Shown: piece by piece, positions 18,559-27,094 of the stretch
How the letters are laid out: every line of letters starts with the position of its first letter
How positions within the stretch are numbered: the stretch's first letter is position 1
Assembly: GCA_020621405.1 (NCBI GenBank)
Contig: JAHRYN010000002.1
Span: 671,676-735,675 of the forward strand
Origin: Betaproteobacteria bacterium
GTDB lineage: Bacteria > Pseudomonadota > Gammaproteobacteria > Burkholderiales > Rhodocyclaceae
DNA: 64,000 nucleotides
Direction: 5' to 3'
Position numbers and translations under genes: made by a program
The notes under the pieces: generated by a model
What the model was told of the DNA's origin: nothing
The model's input: only the letters and a program-made list of their open reading frames with translations
Databases searched by the model: none

Positions 18559-19462
18559 GGACAATCGTGACCGCCTGCGGCTGCAGTGGCAGTGCGGCAA
18601 TGGCGACACACTGATTGTCGCGGACCAGATAGGACTGTCGCCAGCCGATCTGGTCGGTCACCTGAACACCATCCACACGCGCCGCATCCAGGTCGTCGGC
18701 GTACCCGAAATACTGTGGGTCGAGAGCGTCAGTCCCCGCAAGGTCGAGGACATCGTCGGCGCCCTGCTCGAAGCCCACCCCCCGGCCTTCATCGTCGCCG
18801 ACGGCGCTCAGCCACCGGCCGCGATTCGCGCCGGCTGTGCCGCGAACGGCATCCCGCTGATGATGACGCAACGCAGTGCGGCATCCGTCATCGACCAGCT
18901 GCGCGCCTATCTGGCCCGCGAGCTGGCCGACCAGACGACGCTGCACGGCGTGTCGATGGACGTACTGGGCATGGGCGTGCTGATCACCGGTGATTCGGGT
19001 GTCGGCAAGAGCGAACTGGCACTCGAACTGATTTCGCGCGGTCATGGTCTGGTGGCCGACGACTGCGTGGAAATTTCCCGGATCGCACCCACCGTGCTCG
19101 AAGGCCGTTGCCCCGAACTGCTCAAGGATTTCCTCGAGGTTCGCGGACTGGGCGTGCTGAACATTCGCACCGTTTTCGGCGAGACGGCCTGCCGCCGGAA
19201 GATGAAGCTGCAGCTGGTGGTGCACCTGCAGAAGCAGGTGACCGGATTGCCGGAAGCCACACGCATGCCGCTGGACAACGAAATGATGGACATCCTCGGC
19301 GTGAGGATACGCAAGGTGGTCATACCGGTGGCCGCAGGGCGCAATCTTGCGGTGCTGGTCGAAGCCGCCGTGCGCACCACCATTCTTCATTTCCGCGGCA
19401 TAGATTCCACGCTGGAATTCGTGGAACGGCAACGGCGCGCCCTTGGCGGCGAGGAGGGCTGA
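18527..19462 (+). CDS. hprK: HPr kinase/phosphorylase
   Basis: The 311-residue bifunctional enzyme phosphorylates and dephosphorylates HPr on a serine. It has a P-loop GDSGVGKS (residues 155-162), the conserved His140 region, and the HprK signature EVRGLGVLNIRTVFG. The start at 18527 lies inside ptsN (32-bp overlap), supported by the typical MRKLSVARLFEDN N-terminus. In most betaproteobacteria rapZ follows; here the next gene is a PsiF-like protein. Confidence 0.94.
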   Translation: MRKLSVARLFEDNRDRLRLQWQCGNGDTLIVADQIGLSPADLVGHLNTIHTRRIQVVGVPEILWVESVSPRKVEDIVGALLEAHPPAFIVADGAQPPAAIRAGCAANGIPLMMTQRSAASVIDQLRAYLARELADQTTLHGVSMDVLGMGVLITGDSGVGKSELALELISRGHGLVADDCVEISRIAPTVLEGRCPELLKDFLEVRGLGVLNIRTVFGETACRRKMKLQLVVHLQKQVTGLPEATRMPLDNEMMDILGVRIRKVVIPVAAGRNLAVLVEAAVRTTILHFRGIDSTLEFVERQRRALGGEEG

Positions 19463-19500
19463 CCGGGACTTCCAAACTCAATGACATGTGAATATGATGG

Positions 19501-19535
19501 CAAACGGCTACCCATCCGGGCAGCCGTTCCGTTTG
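19501..19535 (+). terminator. Hairpin after hprK, possible terminator
   Basis: AACGGCT-A-CCC and GGG-C-AGCCGTT form a 10-bp stem with one mismatch around a 4-nt ATCC loop, followed by CCGTTTGTCATTT, a weak T-rich tail. It lies 38 bp after the hprK stop and could end the rpoN-hprK transcript. Confidence 0.5.
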
Positions 19536-19569
19536 TCATTTCACGATGCATTCAGCCAGGAGCCCAGTC

Positions 19570-19902
19570 ATGCCGAATATCCATCGCGCAGTCACGCTGT
19601 CCCTCGGTACCACCCTTCTTTCCTGCATTCTCGTCACCCCCGCCCATGCCGGCGCACAGCAGGACAAGATGCGCGCATGCAACAAGGAAGCCCGGGAAAA
19701 GGGGCTCAAGAAGGATGAACGCAAGGCCTTCATGAGCTCCTGTCTGTCATCCGCAGCGCCGTCGGCACAACCGACTTCGGCCGAGGACAGCAAATCCGCC
19801 TCGTTGCAGGAACGCAGGAAACAGTGCCGGGCCGACGCAAAGGAGAAGGCGCTCAAAGGCGATGAGCGCAAGGCCTTCGTGGCCGAATGCGCCAAGGCCT
19901 GA
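19570..19902 (+). CDS. PsiF-repeat secreted protein
   Basis: The 110-residue protein has a signal peptide ending PAHA-G and two copies of the PsiF repeat, each of the type M-R-A-C-N-K-E-A-x-x-K-G-L-K-x-D-E-R-K-A-F-M-S-x-C. In E. coli PsiF is induced by phosphate starvation, but its molecular function is not known. The start at 19570 is set by an AGGAG seven bases upstream; an in-frame ATG 24 bp further 5' has no ribosome site. Confidence 0.85.
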   Translation: MPNIHRAVTLSLGTTLLSCILVTPAHAGAQQDKMRACNKEAREKGLKKDERKAFMSSCLSSAAPSAQPTSAEDSKSASLQERRKQCRADAKEKALKGDERKAFVAECAKA

Positions 19903-19917
19903 CACCGGCCCCGCGAA

Positions 19918-19945
19918 CGGTACCGCGGACAAGTCCGCGGTACCG
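19918..19945. repeat. Perfect 13-bp inverted repeat downstream of psiF-like gene
   Basis: CGGTACCGCGGAC, a 2-base AA centre and GTCCGCGGTACCG form an exact dyad starting 15 bp after the stop codon. There is no T tract, so it is not a classical intrinsic terminator. It could be a transcript-stabilising hairpin, a rho-assisted stop or a protein site. Confidence 0.7.
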
Positions 19946-20045
19946 AACCTGTCCGCTCCCGCATGTCGAACCGTCGTCCGTGCGCTGTGCAACAGCAGCA
20001 TCATCATCCCGATGCTGCTGGTACGGACCGGAGATTCCATTTTGG

Positions 20046-20051
20046 TATAGT
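20046..20051 (+). promoter_or_regulatory. Possible extended -10 promoter for the secreted protein gene
   Basis: TGG-TATAGT forms an extended -10 element 30 bp before the ATG at 20081. No convincing -35 box is seen. A hairpin (CCGACGGTC/GACCATCGG, one mismatch) lies between it and the start codon and may affect the 5' leader. Confidence 0.35.
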
Positions 20052-20080
20052 CCGACGGTCTTCGACCATCGGAGTACCCG

Positions 20081-20767
20081 ATGTCGCGCCATCGTGATTT
20101 ACGGATCGGACTGCTCTGTGGCCTCGCGCTGTGCGTCCCGGCCGCAACGTCGCACGCTTTCAGCTTTGCTGAAGAGGCGGAGCGGGACGCACGGGCAGAA
20201 GAACAGCAGAAGGCGACCGCCGGAACTGCGCTGGCACTGCCCGCGGCGTGTCTGGACGATCTGCGGCGCAAGAAAATCATGATCGTCATGGGCGAGCGCT
20301 CGGGAGAAGGCGTATCGGCCGATCAGGCGCGATTCAGCCCGCATTTCAACTCGATCAACAAGCGCCTGCTCAAGCAGGGCATCCGCACCTACACCCAGCA
20401 CGAGATCCGCGCTCAGATCGCGCAGGCGGAAGTCGACGCCTATTTCCGCAATGACCCGGATGCCGCGTTGGCGGCCTCCCGAAAAGTCGGAGCACAACTT
20501 GTCATGCGTGGCACGATGGCTGCACGTTCGACGATCAACCCGGTTGCGCGCATCCCCGAAGTTCAGGTTTCGATTGCCTTTGCACTCCTGACGCCGGGCG
20601 GGAAACTGCTGTCGGATGCCAGCGCATCGGCGGAATCCTATTCGGGCGGCGACACGCTGGGCATGGCCGGCATCCTGATCGAGGAGCAGGCCGACGCCGT
20701 TGTGAACAATCTGCTCTCGGGCTACTGCGCTGCCGGCACTGCGGCAACCGGCAGGAAACGGAAGTAG
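20081..20767 (+). CDS. Secreted protein of unknown function, CsgG/FlgT-like fold suspected
   Basis: The 228-residue protein has a Sec signal peptide (cut after SHA, about residue 25), then a charged linker and a globular domain starting LRRKKIMIVMGERS. The domain has alternating strands and helices with AASRKVGAQLVMRGTM and TPGGKLLSDASASAESYSGGD. That pattern resembles CsgG/FlgT/LPP20-type proteins and the extracytoplasmic part of the kinase two genes downstream. No catalytic residues are recognised. It is followed by the CsgG-like gene 93 bp on and by the kinase, so a joint envelope-sensing role is inferred. Confidence 0.6.
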   Translation: MSRHRDLRIGLLCGLALCVPAATSHAFSFAEEAERDARAEEQQKATAGTALALPAACLDDLRRKKIMIVMGERSGEGVSADQARFSPHFNSINKRLLKQGIRTYTQHEIRAQIAQAEVDAYFRNDPDAALAASRKVGAQLVMRGTMAARSTINPVARIPEVQVSIAFALLTPGGKLLSDASASAESYSGGDTLGMAGILIEEQADAVVNNLLSGYCAAGTAATGRKRK

Positions 20768-20860
20768 ATGAGACATGCCGGCACACGCATCCATAACCGG
20801 CCGCCGCATGTTTGCGGGTGGCACGACATCGACGACGGTCTTCACGAGAAAGGGATTTCA

Positions 20861-21682
20861 ATGAACACGACGACGCCCCGGCGGTCATCCGGAATGAAAT
20901 GCATGCTTGTCGGCGCACTCGCCTGCGCCATGTCCGCTGCGTTTGCCCAGCCCACCTTCGAGAGCGCTTCGCCCACGGCCGGCAGCAGCACGTCGCAGAA
21001 AGCCAACGAAGGCGCCGACAAGGCGATGTACAAGGCGGTCGAATACAGCAACAGGAACAAGAAGGGACCGACCGTCATCGTCGTACCCGGCGAGATCAAG
21101 AGCAACAACGCCAGCTTCACGCAGAAATTCGGCTCCAACAACATCGCCGACTTCGGCGAACTGGAACTGTCGCAGGCCAATTTCAAGGTACTCGAACGTT
21201 CCGACCTCGGTCCGCTGCTCGGCGAATTCCAGCTGGCCTACTCGATGGGTGATCCTCAGGCTGCGCACAAGATGCTGCAGAAGGGCAAGCTGAAGACGAC
21301 CAAATACGTGGTCAAGTTCGACATCCTGAAGGCGGAACAGGTCGCTGCCGCGAAGGAAGGCGTCAGCGGACGCGCAATCGGCAACATCATCGGCATTCTC
21401 GGCGGCAGCCGCGGCAGTTATGCCGCCGGCGAGGCCGTCGGATCGGTCGAGACAGGCGCAGCGACCGGCGTGTGGATCATCGGCATGCGCTACAAGATCA
21501 TCGACGCCAACACGACCGAACAGCTGGCCCAGGGCTATACCGAAGAGAAGATGGAAGTCGGCGCCAAGGGCAGTTCCATCCTGGGCGTATCGAGCAATCA
21601 GGAGGGCGGCATCACGCTCGACGGCATGGTGCAGCGCCTGGTCCAGAAGTCGGTCTGGGAAATCGACGCCAAGTACAAGTAA
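20861..21682 (+). CDS. CsgG/HfaB-like secreted protein
   Basis: The 273-residue protein starts at an ATG preceded by AAAGGGA and has a signal peptide ending AAFA-Q. The mature part has CsgG-family features: TVIVVPGEIKSNN, a FGELELSQANFKVLERSDL stretch (the locus where CsgG members read VLERS), ATKYVVKFDIL-type strand and TGVWIIGMRYKIIDANTTEQL. It lacks a lipobox, unlike the curli pore CsgG, so pore formation cannot be assumed. It lies 27 bp before a transmembrane Ser/Thr kinase. Confidence 0.7.
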   Translation: MNTTTPRRSSGMKCMLVGALACAMSAAFAQPTFESASPTAGSSTSQKANEGADKAMYKAVEYSNRNKKGPTVIVVPGEIKSNNASFTQKFGSNNIADFGELELSQANFKVLERSDLGPLLGEFQLAYSMGDPQAAHKMLQKGKLKTTKYVVKFDILKAEQVAAAKEGVSGRAIGNIIGILGGSRGSYAAGEAVGSVETGAATGVWIIGMRYKIIDANTTEQLAQGYTEEKMEVGAKGSSILGVSSNQEGGITLDGMVQRLVQKSVWEIDAKYK

Positions 21683-21709
21683 GCCGCCACACACGCCGGA
21701 GTACCGTTC

Positions 21710-24088
21710 GTGAGCATTCCCGCCAGGCTGGGCAAATACGAAATCCTGCGCGAGCTCGGTCAGGGCGCGATGGGCATTGTCTATGAAGGGCGCGACCCGG
21801 TCATCGACCGCCGGGTCGCCATCAAGACGCTGAAGCGGGAACAGCTCGAACGCAGTGAAGCCGACGAGGTCATCGCACGGTTCAAGCGCGAGGCACAGGC
21901 CGCCGGACGCCTGAACCATCCTAATGTCGTGGCGATCTACGAGTACGGCGAAGAAACCGACGGCACTGCATTCATCGCGATGGAGTTCGTGCACGGACGC
22001 GAACTCAAGGATCTGTTCGAAGCGGACGAGCGGATAGAGCTGCCGATGGTCGGCCGGATCATGGGGCAGTTGCTGTCGGCGCTCGAACACGCGCACCGCA
22101 ATGGCGTGACGCATCGCGACATCAAGCCCGCCAACATCATCCTGCTCGCCGACAACACGGTGAAGGTGGCGGATTTCGGCGTGGCGCGGATCGATTCGTC
22201 GAACCTGACGCAGACCGGCACCGTCATTGGCACGCCGTCCTACATGTCGCCCGAGCAGTTCATGGGACAGACGGTGGATGGGCGCAGCGACCTGTTTTCG
22301 GCGGGTGTGGTGCTCTATCAGCTGCTGACCGGCGAGAAGCCCTTCACCGGTGCCCTGACCACCATCATGCACAAGGTGCTCAAGGAAGATCCGACCTGGC
22401 CTTCGGTGCTCAATGTCCACGTGTCGCCCCGGCTTGACGCAGTCGTCCGCACGGCGCTTGCCAAACGTCCCGACGAGCGCTTCCAGGACGCGACACTGTT
22501 CCGCGCCGCACTGGAGGCGGCGCTGTCGGCACCCTCTGCCGACGATGCAACGATGATCAATCTGGCCGCCGACGACACCGCACTGACCAGCCCCGGCAGC
22601 GATGCCACGGTCGTCACGTCGTACACCGCACCGCCCGAGCCGCCTGTCGTGTCGCTGAATGCACCGCCAACCGCCGGTGCGGCAGCCCCGGCGACGCCGG
22701 TCACGCAGGAGGCCGCCGCGAAACGCACCGGTCCGCTGCCTCTGGCTCTGGCAGCGGCTGTCGTCATCGCAGTCGGCGCAGCGGGCTGGGCATACACCCG
22801 ATCAGGCAGCGGAACGCCTGCGCCGGCAGCCGACAGCGCACCGGTCGCGGTACCGGCTGTCACGGTTGCCGCGGCACCGGCCGAGCCGGTGCTGGACAAC
22901 GGCGTCACGGTCATCAGCGCGATCGGTCTCGCCGATCCGAGCGATCCGCGCTTCGCCAACGATCAGGGCGCGCTGACCGACGCACTGCGCGACGACGCGC
23001 GGCGCCAGATACTCGAGAAGGCGGTCGCGCTGTTCGTCGACGCAAAATCGGTAAACAGCCATTACGCCCTGCTTCAGGACAGGCTGCTGGGGCGCAGCGG
23101 AGACTTCATACAGGCCGTGCTCGAGGAAGCGCCGCCAGCACTGGGCAAGGACGGGCTGATGTCCGGAGCGGTACGCGCCGCCGTACGCGTGCGCCAGGTC
23201 CAGAAATCCCTGAACCAGATGTCGCAGGATGAACGCATCGACTTCATCCGCAACAACGGCGACCCGAAGATTTCGGTCGCCGTCGCGTCGCGCTGGGCGG
23301 ACACCGATCCCACCGCACCGGCCCAGCGTTCGCCGCTGGCGGAAAACATGCTCAAGCAGCACGTCCAGAATTTCGGTTTCCGGACCTGGAACGACGAGCG
23401 GAGTGCGGCGCAGGAAGCCGACTTCACGATAGACGGCGAGGTCCGTCTCAAGCGCCTGAGCACCACGCTGGCGGCGTCGGGCCTGACGATAGAAAAGGTC
23501 GTGCTGACCTCATGGACGGTACGCTGCACCGACCGGAAGACCGGCGAGGAAGTCTATCTGAACACCGAGATGCCGCAGGGCATGAGCTGGGGGTCGGAGG
23601 AAAAGGCGCTGGCCGACATCGGCAAGCAGGTGGGCGAGCAATTCAGCCGCGACTTCTTCCTGAGCCACTTCCACTTCACGGCGCGCAAGGTCACGCTGAA
23701 CCTGACCGGACTTCCGGACGATGACTCGGTACAGGCACTGCTGCGCGAGGTGGCATCCATGCGTTCGGTACTGGGCGCCCGACCGGTGCGTCTTGGCGCC
23801 GACAGTGCGACGATGGAGCTCGACATGTCGGGCGGCCTGGCAGACACCACACAGAACGTGCAGGCAGGCATCCTGATGCCGCTGTCGCGCAAGCTGGGAC
23901 GCAACTGTCTCAATGTGGTGTCGAGCAGCCCGGATCAGATCACACTGGCCTTCGACAACGCCTGCCGCGACGCCTCCGTGCTGGCACGGCTGGAAACCCT
24001 GCCGCCGGCCGCGCTGATGGAAGCCGCACCGGCCCGTCGGGCAGCGGTCGTCAGGAATCCGGAAATGCTGAAGCGGATCAGTATCTGA
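21710..24088 (+). CDS. Transmembrane serine/threonine protein kinase with novel extracytoplasmic domain
   Basis: This 792-residue protein has an intact Hanks-type kinase domain (residues about 10-275): glycine loop LGQGAMG, VAIK Lys39, catalytic HRDIKPAN (Asp137), DFG (155-157), GTPSYMSPEQ activation segment and D-x-F-S-x-G-V-V-L-Y. A Pro/Ala-rich linker follows, then one membrane helix (about 342-362) and about 420 residues outside the membrane. That region contains an alpha/beta domain (DFTIDGEVRLKRLSTTL, TDRKTGEEVYL) that looks like the two secreted proteins upstream. No PASTA repeats are present. It starts with GTG or a near ATG-equivalent codon at 21710. It converges end-to-end with the cyclase-FHA gene. 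Confidence 0.88.
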   Translation: MSIPARLGKYEILRELGQGAMGIVYEGRDPVIDRRVAIKTLKREQLERSEADEVIARFKREAQAAGRLNHPNVVAIYEYGEETDGTAFIAMEFVHGRELKDLFEADERIELPMVGRIMGQLLSALEHAHRNGVTHRDIKPANIILLADNTVKVADFGVARIDSSNLTQTGTVIGTPSYMSPEQFMGQTVDGRSDLFSAGVVLYQLLTGEKPFTGALTTIMHKVLKEDPTWPSVLNVHVSPRLDAVVRTALAKRPDERFQDATLFRAALEAALSAPSADDATMINLAADDTALTSPGSDATVVTSYTAPPEPPVVSLNAPPTAGAAAPATPVTQEAAAKRTGPLPLALAAAVVIAVGAAGWAYTRSGSGTPAPAADSAPVAVPAVTVAAAPAEPVLDNGVTVISAIGLADPSDPRFANDQGALTDALRDDARRQILEKAVALFVDAKSVNSHYALLQDRLLGRSGDFIQAVLEEAPPALGKDGLMSGAVRAAVRVRQVQKSLNQMSQDERIDFIRNNGDPKISVAVASRWADTDPTAPAQRSPLAENMLKQHVQNFGFRTWNDERSAAQEADFTIDGEVRLKRLSTTLAASGLTIEKVVLTSWTVRCTDRKTGEEVYLNTEMPQGMSWGSEEKALADIGKQVGEQFSRDFFLSHFHFTARKVTLNLTGLPDDDSVQALLREVASMRSVLGARPVRLGADSATMELDMSGGLADTTQNVQAGILMPLSRKLGRNCLNVVSSSPDQITLAFDNACRDASVLARLETLPPAALMEAAPARRAAVVRNPEMLKRISI

Positions 24089-24979
24089 TCAGCCGAGAAC
24101 CTCGAAGGACATCAGGTCTATGCCCTGCTCCAGCGCGCTGTGGCCGAAACCTATGGTTCCATGCCCGCGCAGGATCATTTCCTCGCGCTTGAGTACAACC
24201 TCGTTCTCGCCCTCAATGCGCAGGAAGGTGCCGTTGGTGCTCTGGTCGACCAGCACGAACTTGTCGCGCCGGCGCTCGATGCGCGCGTGATTTCGCGAGG
24301 CGCGCTGGTCCTTAATCACGATTTCGTTGCCCATGTCGCGGCCGAGCGTCAGCGGCCCGTGCGCCGAATCCAGCGTCAGCTCGGTGTCCCGGTATTTGAC
24401 GAACAGCCGCGCGATCACAAAAACCGGCGCAATGCCCGCCGCCTTCATCGTCAGGTCAGCGCCTTCCTGCCAGAGAACCTCGCACACCCGCACGTCTTCC
24501 GCCTTGCCCTTTACCGTGAGGGCGTCGATCTCGCGTATCTCCGGTACCACCGCCAAGGTCAGCGACGTCAGCGCCTCGGCGGTCGTGATGACCTGGCCCG
24601 CCTTTGCCAGTCCCGCCATGCGCGATGCGGTATTGACCGTGTCACCGAATACGTCGTCGTTTTCCTCGATCGCCGGACCGAAGTGGAATCCCACGCGTAT
24701 CGCCAGTTTCACGCCGGACACCGGCGGCAGGTCGGTGACGCGATGCTGCATCTCGCAGGCGGCCTGAATGCCCGCATCCACGGTCGGAAAAGTGGTCATC
24801 ACCTCATCGCCGATGGTCTTGATGACCCGGCCGCCATGCCCGTCGATGACGCGGCGGATGCGGTTCAGGCAACGCTCTACCGCACGCAGGGCCTCGGCAT
24901 CTCCGAGCTTTTCGTATAGCCGGGTACTGCCGGAGACATCGGCGAACAGCACGCACAGCGATGTTTGTTGGGAGCTCAT
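24089..24979 (-). CDS. Class III adenylate cyclase fused to an FHA domain
   Basis: The 296-residue cytoplasmic protein starts with a cyclase homology domain: metal Asp in LFADVSGST and in IGDEVMTTF, Lys before the second Asp (RVIKTIGDE), FGDTVNTASRM with the Asp, Asn and Arg that bind ATP and stabilise the transition state. All key adenylate cyclase residues seem present. The C-terminus is an FHA domain (LTLGRDMGNEIVI, SRNHARIERR, LVDQSTNGTFLR), which binds phosphothreonine. The start at 24979 is preferred because an upstream ATG (25012) overlaps the putative -10 box. It lies next to an active Ser/Thr kinase gene, so kinase-controlled cAMP signalling is a reasonable inference. Confidence 0.88.
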   Translation of the reverse strand: MSSQQTSLCVLFADVSGSTRLYEKLGDAEALRAVERCLNRIRRVIDGHGGRVIKTIGDEVMTTFPTVDAGIQAACEMQHRVTDLPPVSGVKLAIRVGFHFGPAIEENDDVFGDTVNTASRMAGLAKAGQVITTAEALTSLTLAVVPEIREIDALTVKGKAEDVRVCEVLWQEGADLTMKAAGIAPVFVIARLFVKYRDTELTLDSAHGPLTLGRDMGNEIVIKDQRASRNHARIERRRDKFVLVDQSTNGTFLRIEGENEVVLKREEMILRGHGTIGFGHSALEQGIDLMSFEVLG

Positions 24980-25010
24980 GGGTGGCAATACGCCGTTGGA
25001 CTTTGATTCC

Positions 25011-25039
25011 ATTTTACAAATGCAGACGCTATCTGTCCG
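25011..25039 (-). promoter_or_regulatory. Putative sigma-70 promoter of the cyclase-FHA gene
   Basis: On the minus strand CGGACA (25034-25039), a 17-bp spacer and TAAAAT (25011-25016) form a reasonable sigma-70 promoter about 32 bp before the ATG at 24979. Confidence 0.45.
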
Positions 25040-25078
25040 ATTATTAGACATCAATCCGCCACCGGTCTGACGGATGCG

Positions 25079-25825
25079 TCACAAATGGGCGCTGCGACCG
25101 CCATCGACCGCGATGATCTGACCGGTTATATAGGGCGCATCCTCGATCAGGAAACGTACCGTGCGCGCAATGTCCTGCGGATGCCCTTCCCTGCGCAACA
25201 GGGTGTGCTCGACGATGCGCGCCCGTTCGGCGGCGTCGAACAGATCGTTTTCCGGCCACTGTATCGGTCCGGGGGCAACGCCGTTCACGCGCACCCGGGG
25301 CGCAAGCTCGATCGCAAGAGCGCGCGTCAGCGTCGCCAGCGCGCCCTTCGACGCGCTGTACAGCGCATAGCCCGCGAGCGGCCGCTCGGCATGGATGTCG
25401 GCGATATTGACGACGCAGCCGTCGCGCGCCATCAGTTCCGGCGCCAGCGCCTGGGTCAGGAAGAGCGGTGCCTTGAAATTGCTGCCGACGAGGCTGTCCC
25501 AGTCCTGCCCGGTGATCGCGCCGACCGGCGTCGGATGAAAGCTGGATGCGTTGTTGACCAGCGCGTCGAGTCTTCCCCAGAAGCCGCAGGCGACATCGGC
25601 CAGCGCCGGCAGCCCCTCAATGTCGAGCAGGTCGCCGCGCAGCCCTGCAGCGCTGCCGGGCCGGATGGCATTCAGTTCGTCAGCCAGTGCGCGAGCCGCC
25701 GCCACCGAGTGATGATGGTGAATCACCACCCGCCAGCCCGCGCGATGCAGCTCGCGCGCGGTCTGCGCCCCGACCCGCCGCGCCGCGCCGGTGACCAGCA
25801 CTACCCCTTTTTCGTCCATCATCAT
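25079..25825 (-). CDS. Pteridine-reductase-like short-chain dehydrogenase
   Basis: The 248-residue SDR has the cofactor motif TGAARRVG; an Arg in the turn (TGxxRRxG) is typical of pteridine reductases and NADPH users. LVNNASSFHPTPVG, an active-site Y-x-x-x-K in YALYSASKGAL, and APGPIQWPE agree with the FolM/PTR1 group. It probably reduces dihydromonapterin or dihydrofolate. Three consecutive ATGs occur at 25825-25817; the first has AGGG at the right distance. It is divergent from the MidA-like gene. Confidence 0.85.
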   Translation of the reverse strand: MMMDEKGVVLVTGAARRVGAQTARELHRAGWRVVIHHHHSVAAARALADELNAIRPGSAAGLRGDLLDIEGLPALADVACGFWGRLDALVNNASSFHPTPVGAITGQDWDSLVGSNFKAPLFLTQALAPELMARDGCVVNIADIHAERPLAGYALYSASKGALATLTRALAIELAPRVRVNGVAPGPIQWPENDLFDAAERARIVEHTLLRREGHPQDIARTVRFLIEDAPYITGQIIAVDGGRSAHL

Positions 25826-25925
25826 TGCTGCCCTGTTGCCTGTATTGTTGATCCGCACCGGGTCGGATTTTGCAGCCAGCCGCCATTTGCCGCATCATTC
25901 GCAGCCTGCAAGAATCCTCTGCCCC

Positions 25926-27065
25926 ATGTCACTGCCCGTTCCCGATGCCGATGCGCTTGCCCACAGCGCAAACCTGGTGGCGCTGATCCGGTCCGAAATC
26001 GCGGCCTGCGGATGGATGCCGTACAGCCGCTACATGGCGCTCGCACTGTACGCGCCCGGACTCGGCTACTACAGCGGCGCCCTGCAGAAGTTCGGTCGTG
26101 ACGGCGATTTCGTCACCGCACCCGAACTGTCGCCACTGTTCGGTCGATGCGTCGCACGTCAGCTTGCCCAGCTGACCGCGCTCAGCGCACCTCACATCAT
26201 CGAGGCCGGCGCCGGCAGCGGCCGGCTGGCCGTCGATCTTCTGTCCGAACTGGACCGGCTGGGCAGCGCCCCCGAAACTTACCGCATCCTCGAGCTGTCG
26301 GCCGATCTGCGGGCACGCCAGCGGGCGCTTGTCGAGCGCGAACTGCCCGCGCTGGCGAATCGCGTCGAGTGGCTGGACACCCTGCCGGAACGCTTCAGCG
26401 GCGTCGTCATCGGCAACGAACTGCTCGATGCCCTGCCGGTCGAGCGCATCCGCGGCACCGGTCATGGCATCGAGGAAGCCGGGCTTGAACTCGATGCGGC
26501 CGGTCAGCCCGTGCTGAGCTGGCGCACGGCGCCACCTGCGTTGTCGGACGCAGCGGTGGCACTCCGCCTCGCGACCGGCTACGAAACAGAAATCGGGCTG
26601 GCCGGGCGACTGTGGGTTGCCGAATGGGCTCAGCGCATCGACTGCGGTGCGCTGCTGCTGATCGACTATGGCTTTCCGCAGGCCGAGTACTACCACCGTG
26701 ACCGCAGTACCGGCACGCTGATGTGCCACTACCGGCACCATGCGCATGCCGACACCCTGTGGATGCCCGGCCTGTGCGACATCACGGCGCATGTCGACTT
26801 CACCGCCATCGCGCAGTCGGCGTTCGACGCCGGCATGTCGCTGGCGGGCTACACCTCGCAGGCGAATTTCCTGCTCAACTGCGGTGTGCTCGACCTGCTG
26901 ACACCGGATGCCGATCCGCTGGTGCGTGCGAAACAGAATGCCCAGCTGAACCAGCTCACGTCACCCGCCGAAATGGGTGAACTGTTCAAGGTGATCTGCA
27001 TGACGCGCGGCATCGCCGATCCTCTGATCGGCTTCGCACGCGGCGACCGCAGCCACACGCTCTAG
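25926..27065 (+). CDS. SAM-dependent methyltransferase of the MidA/NDUFAF7 family
   Basis: The 379-residue protein has the DUF185/MidA pattern: GWMPYSRYMALALYAPGLGYYSG, GDFVTAPELSPLFGRCVA, the SAM-binding IIEAGAGSGRLAVDLL, GNELLDALPVERI and LLIDYGFPQAEYYHRDRSTGTLMCHYRHHAH. The mitochondrial member methylates a complex I subunit Arg; bacterial substrates are unknown. The start at 25926 removes a spurious N-terminal extension that overlaps the divergent gene. Confidence 0.9.
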   Translation: MSLPVPDADALAHSANLVALIRSEIAACGWMPYSRYMALALYAPGLGYYSGALQKFGRDGDFVTAPELSPLFGRCVARQLAQLTALSAPHIIEAGAGSGRLAVDLLSELDRLGSAPETYRILELSADLRARQRALVERELPALANRVEWLDTLPERFSGVVIGNELLDALPVERIRGTGHGIEEAGLELDAAGQPVLSWRTAPPALSDAAVALRLATGYETEIGLAGRLWVAEWAQRIDCGALLLIDYGFPQAEYYHRDRSTGTLMCHYRHHAHADTLWMPGLCDITAHVDFTAIAQSAFDAGMSLAGYTSQANFLLNCGVLDLLTPDADPLVRAKQNAQLNQLTSPAEMGELFKVICMTRGIADPLIGFARGDRSHTL

Positions 27066-27094
27066 GGTGTCTTGACCTCCATAACCGCCGGCGT

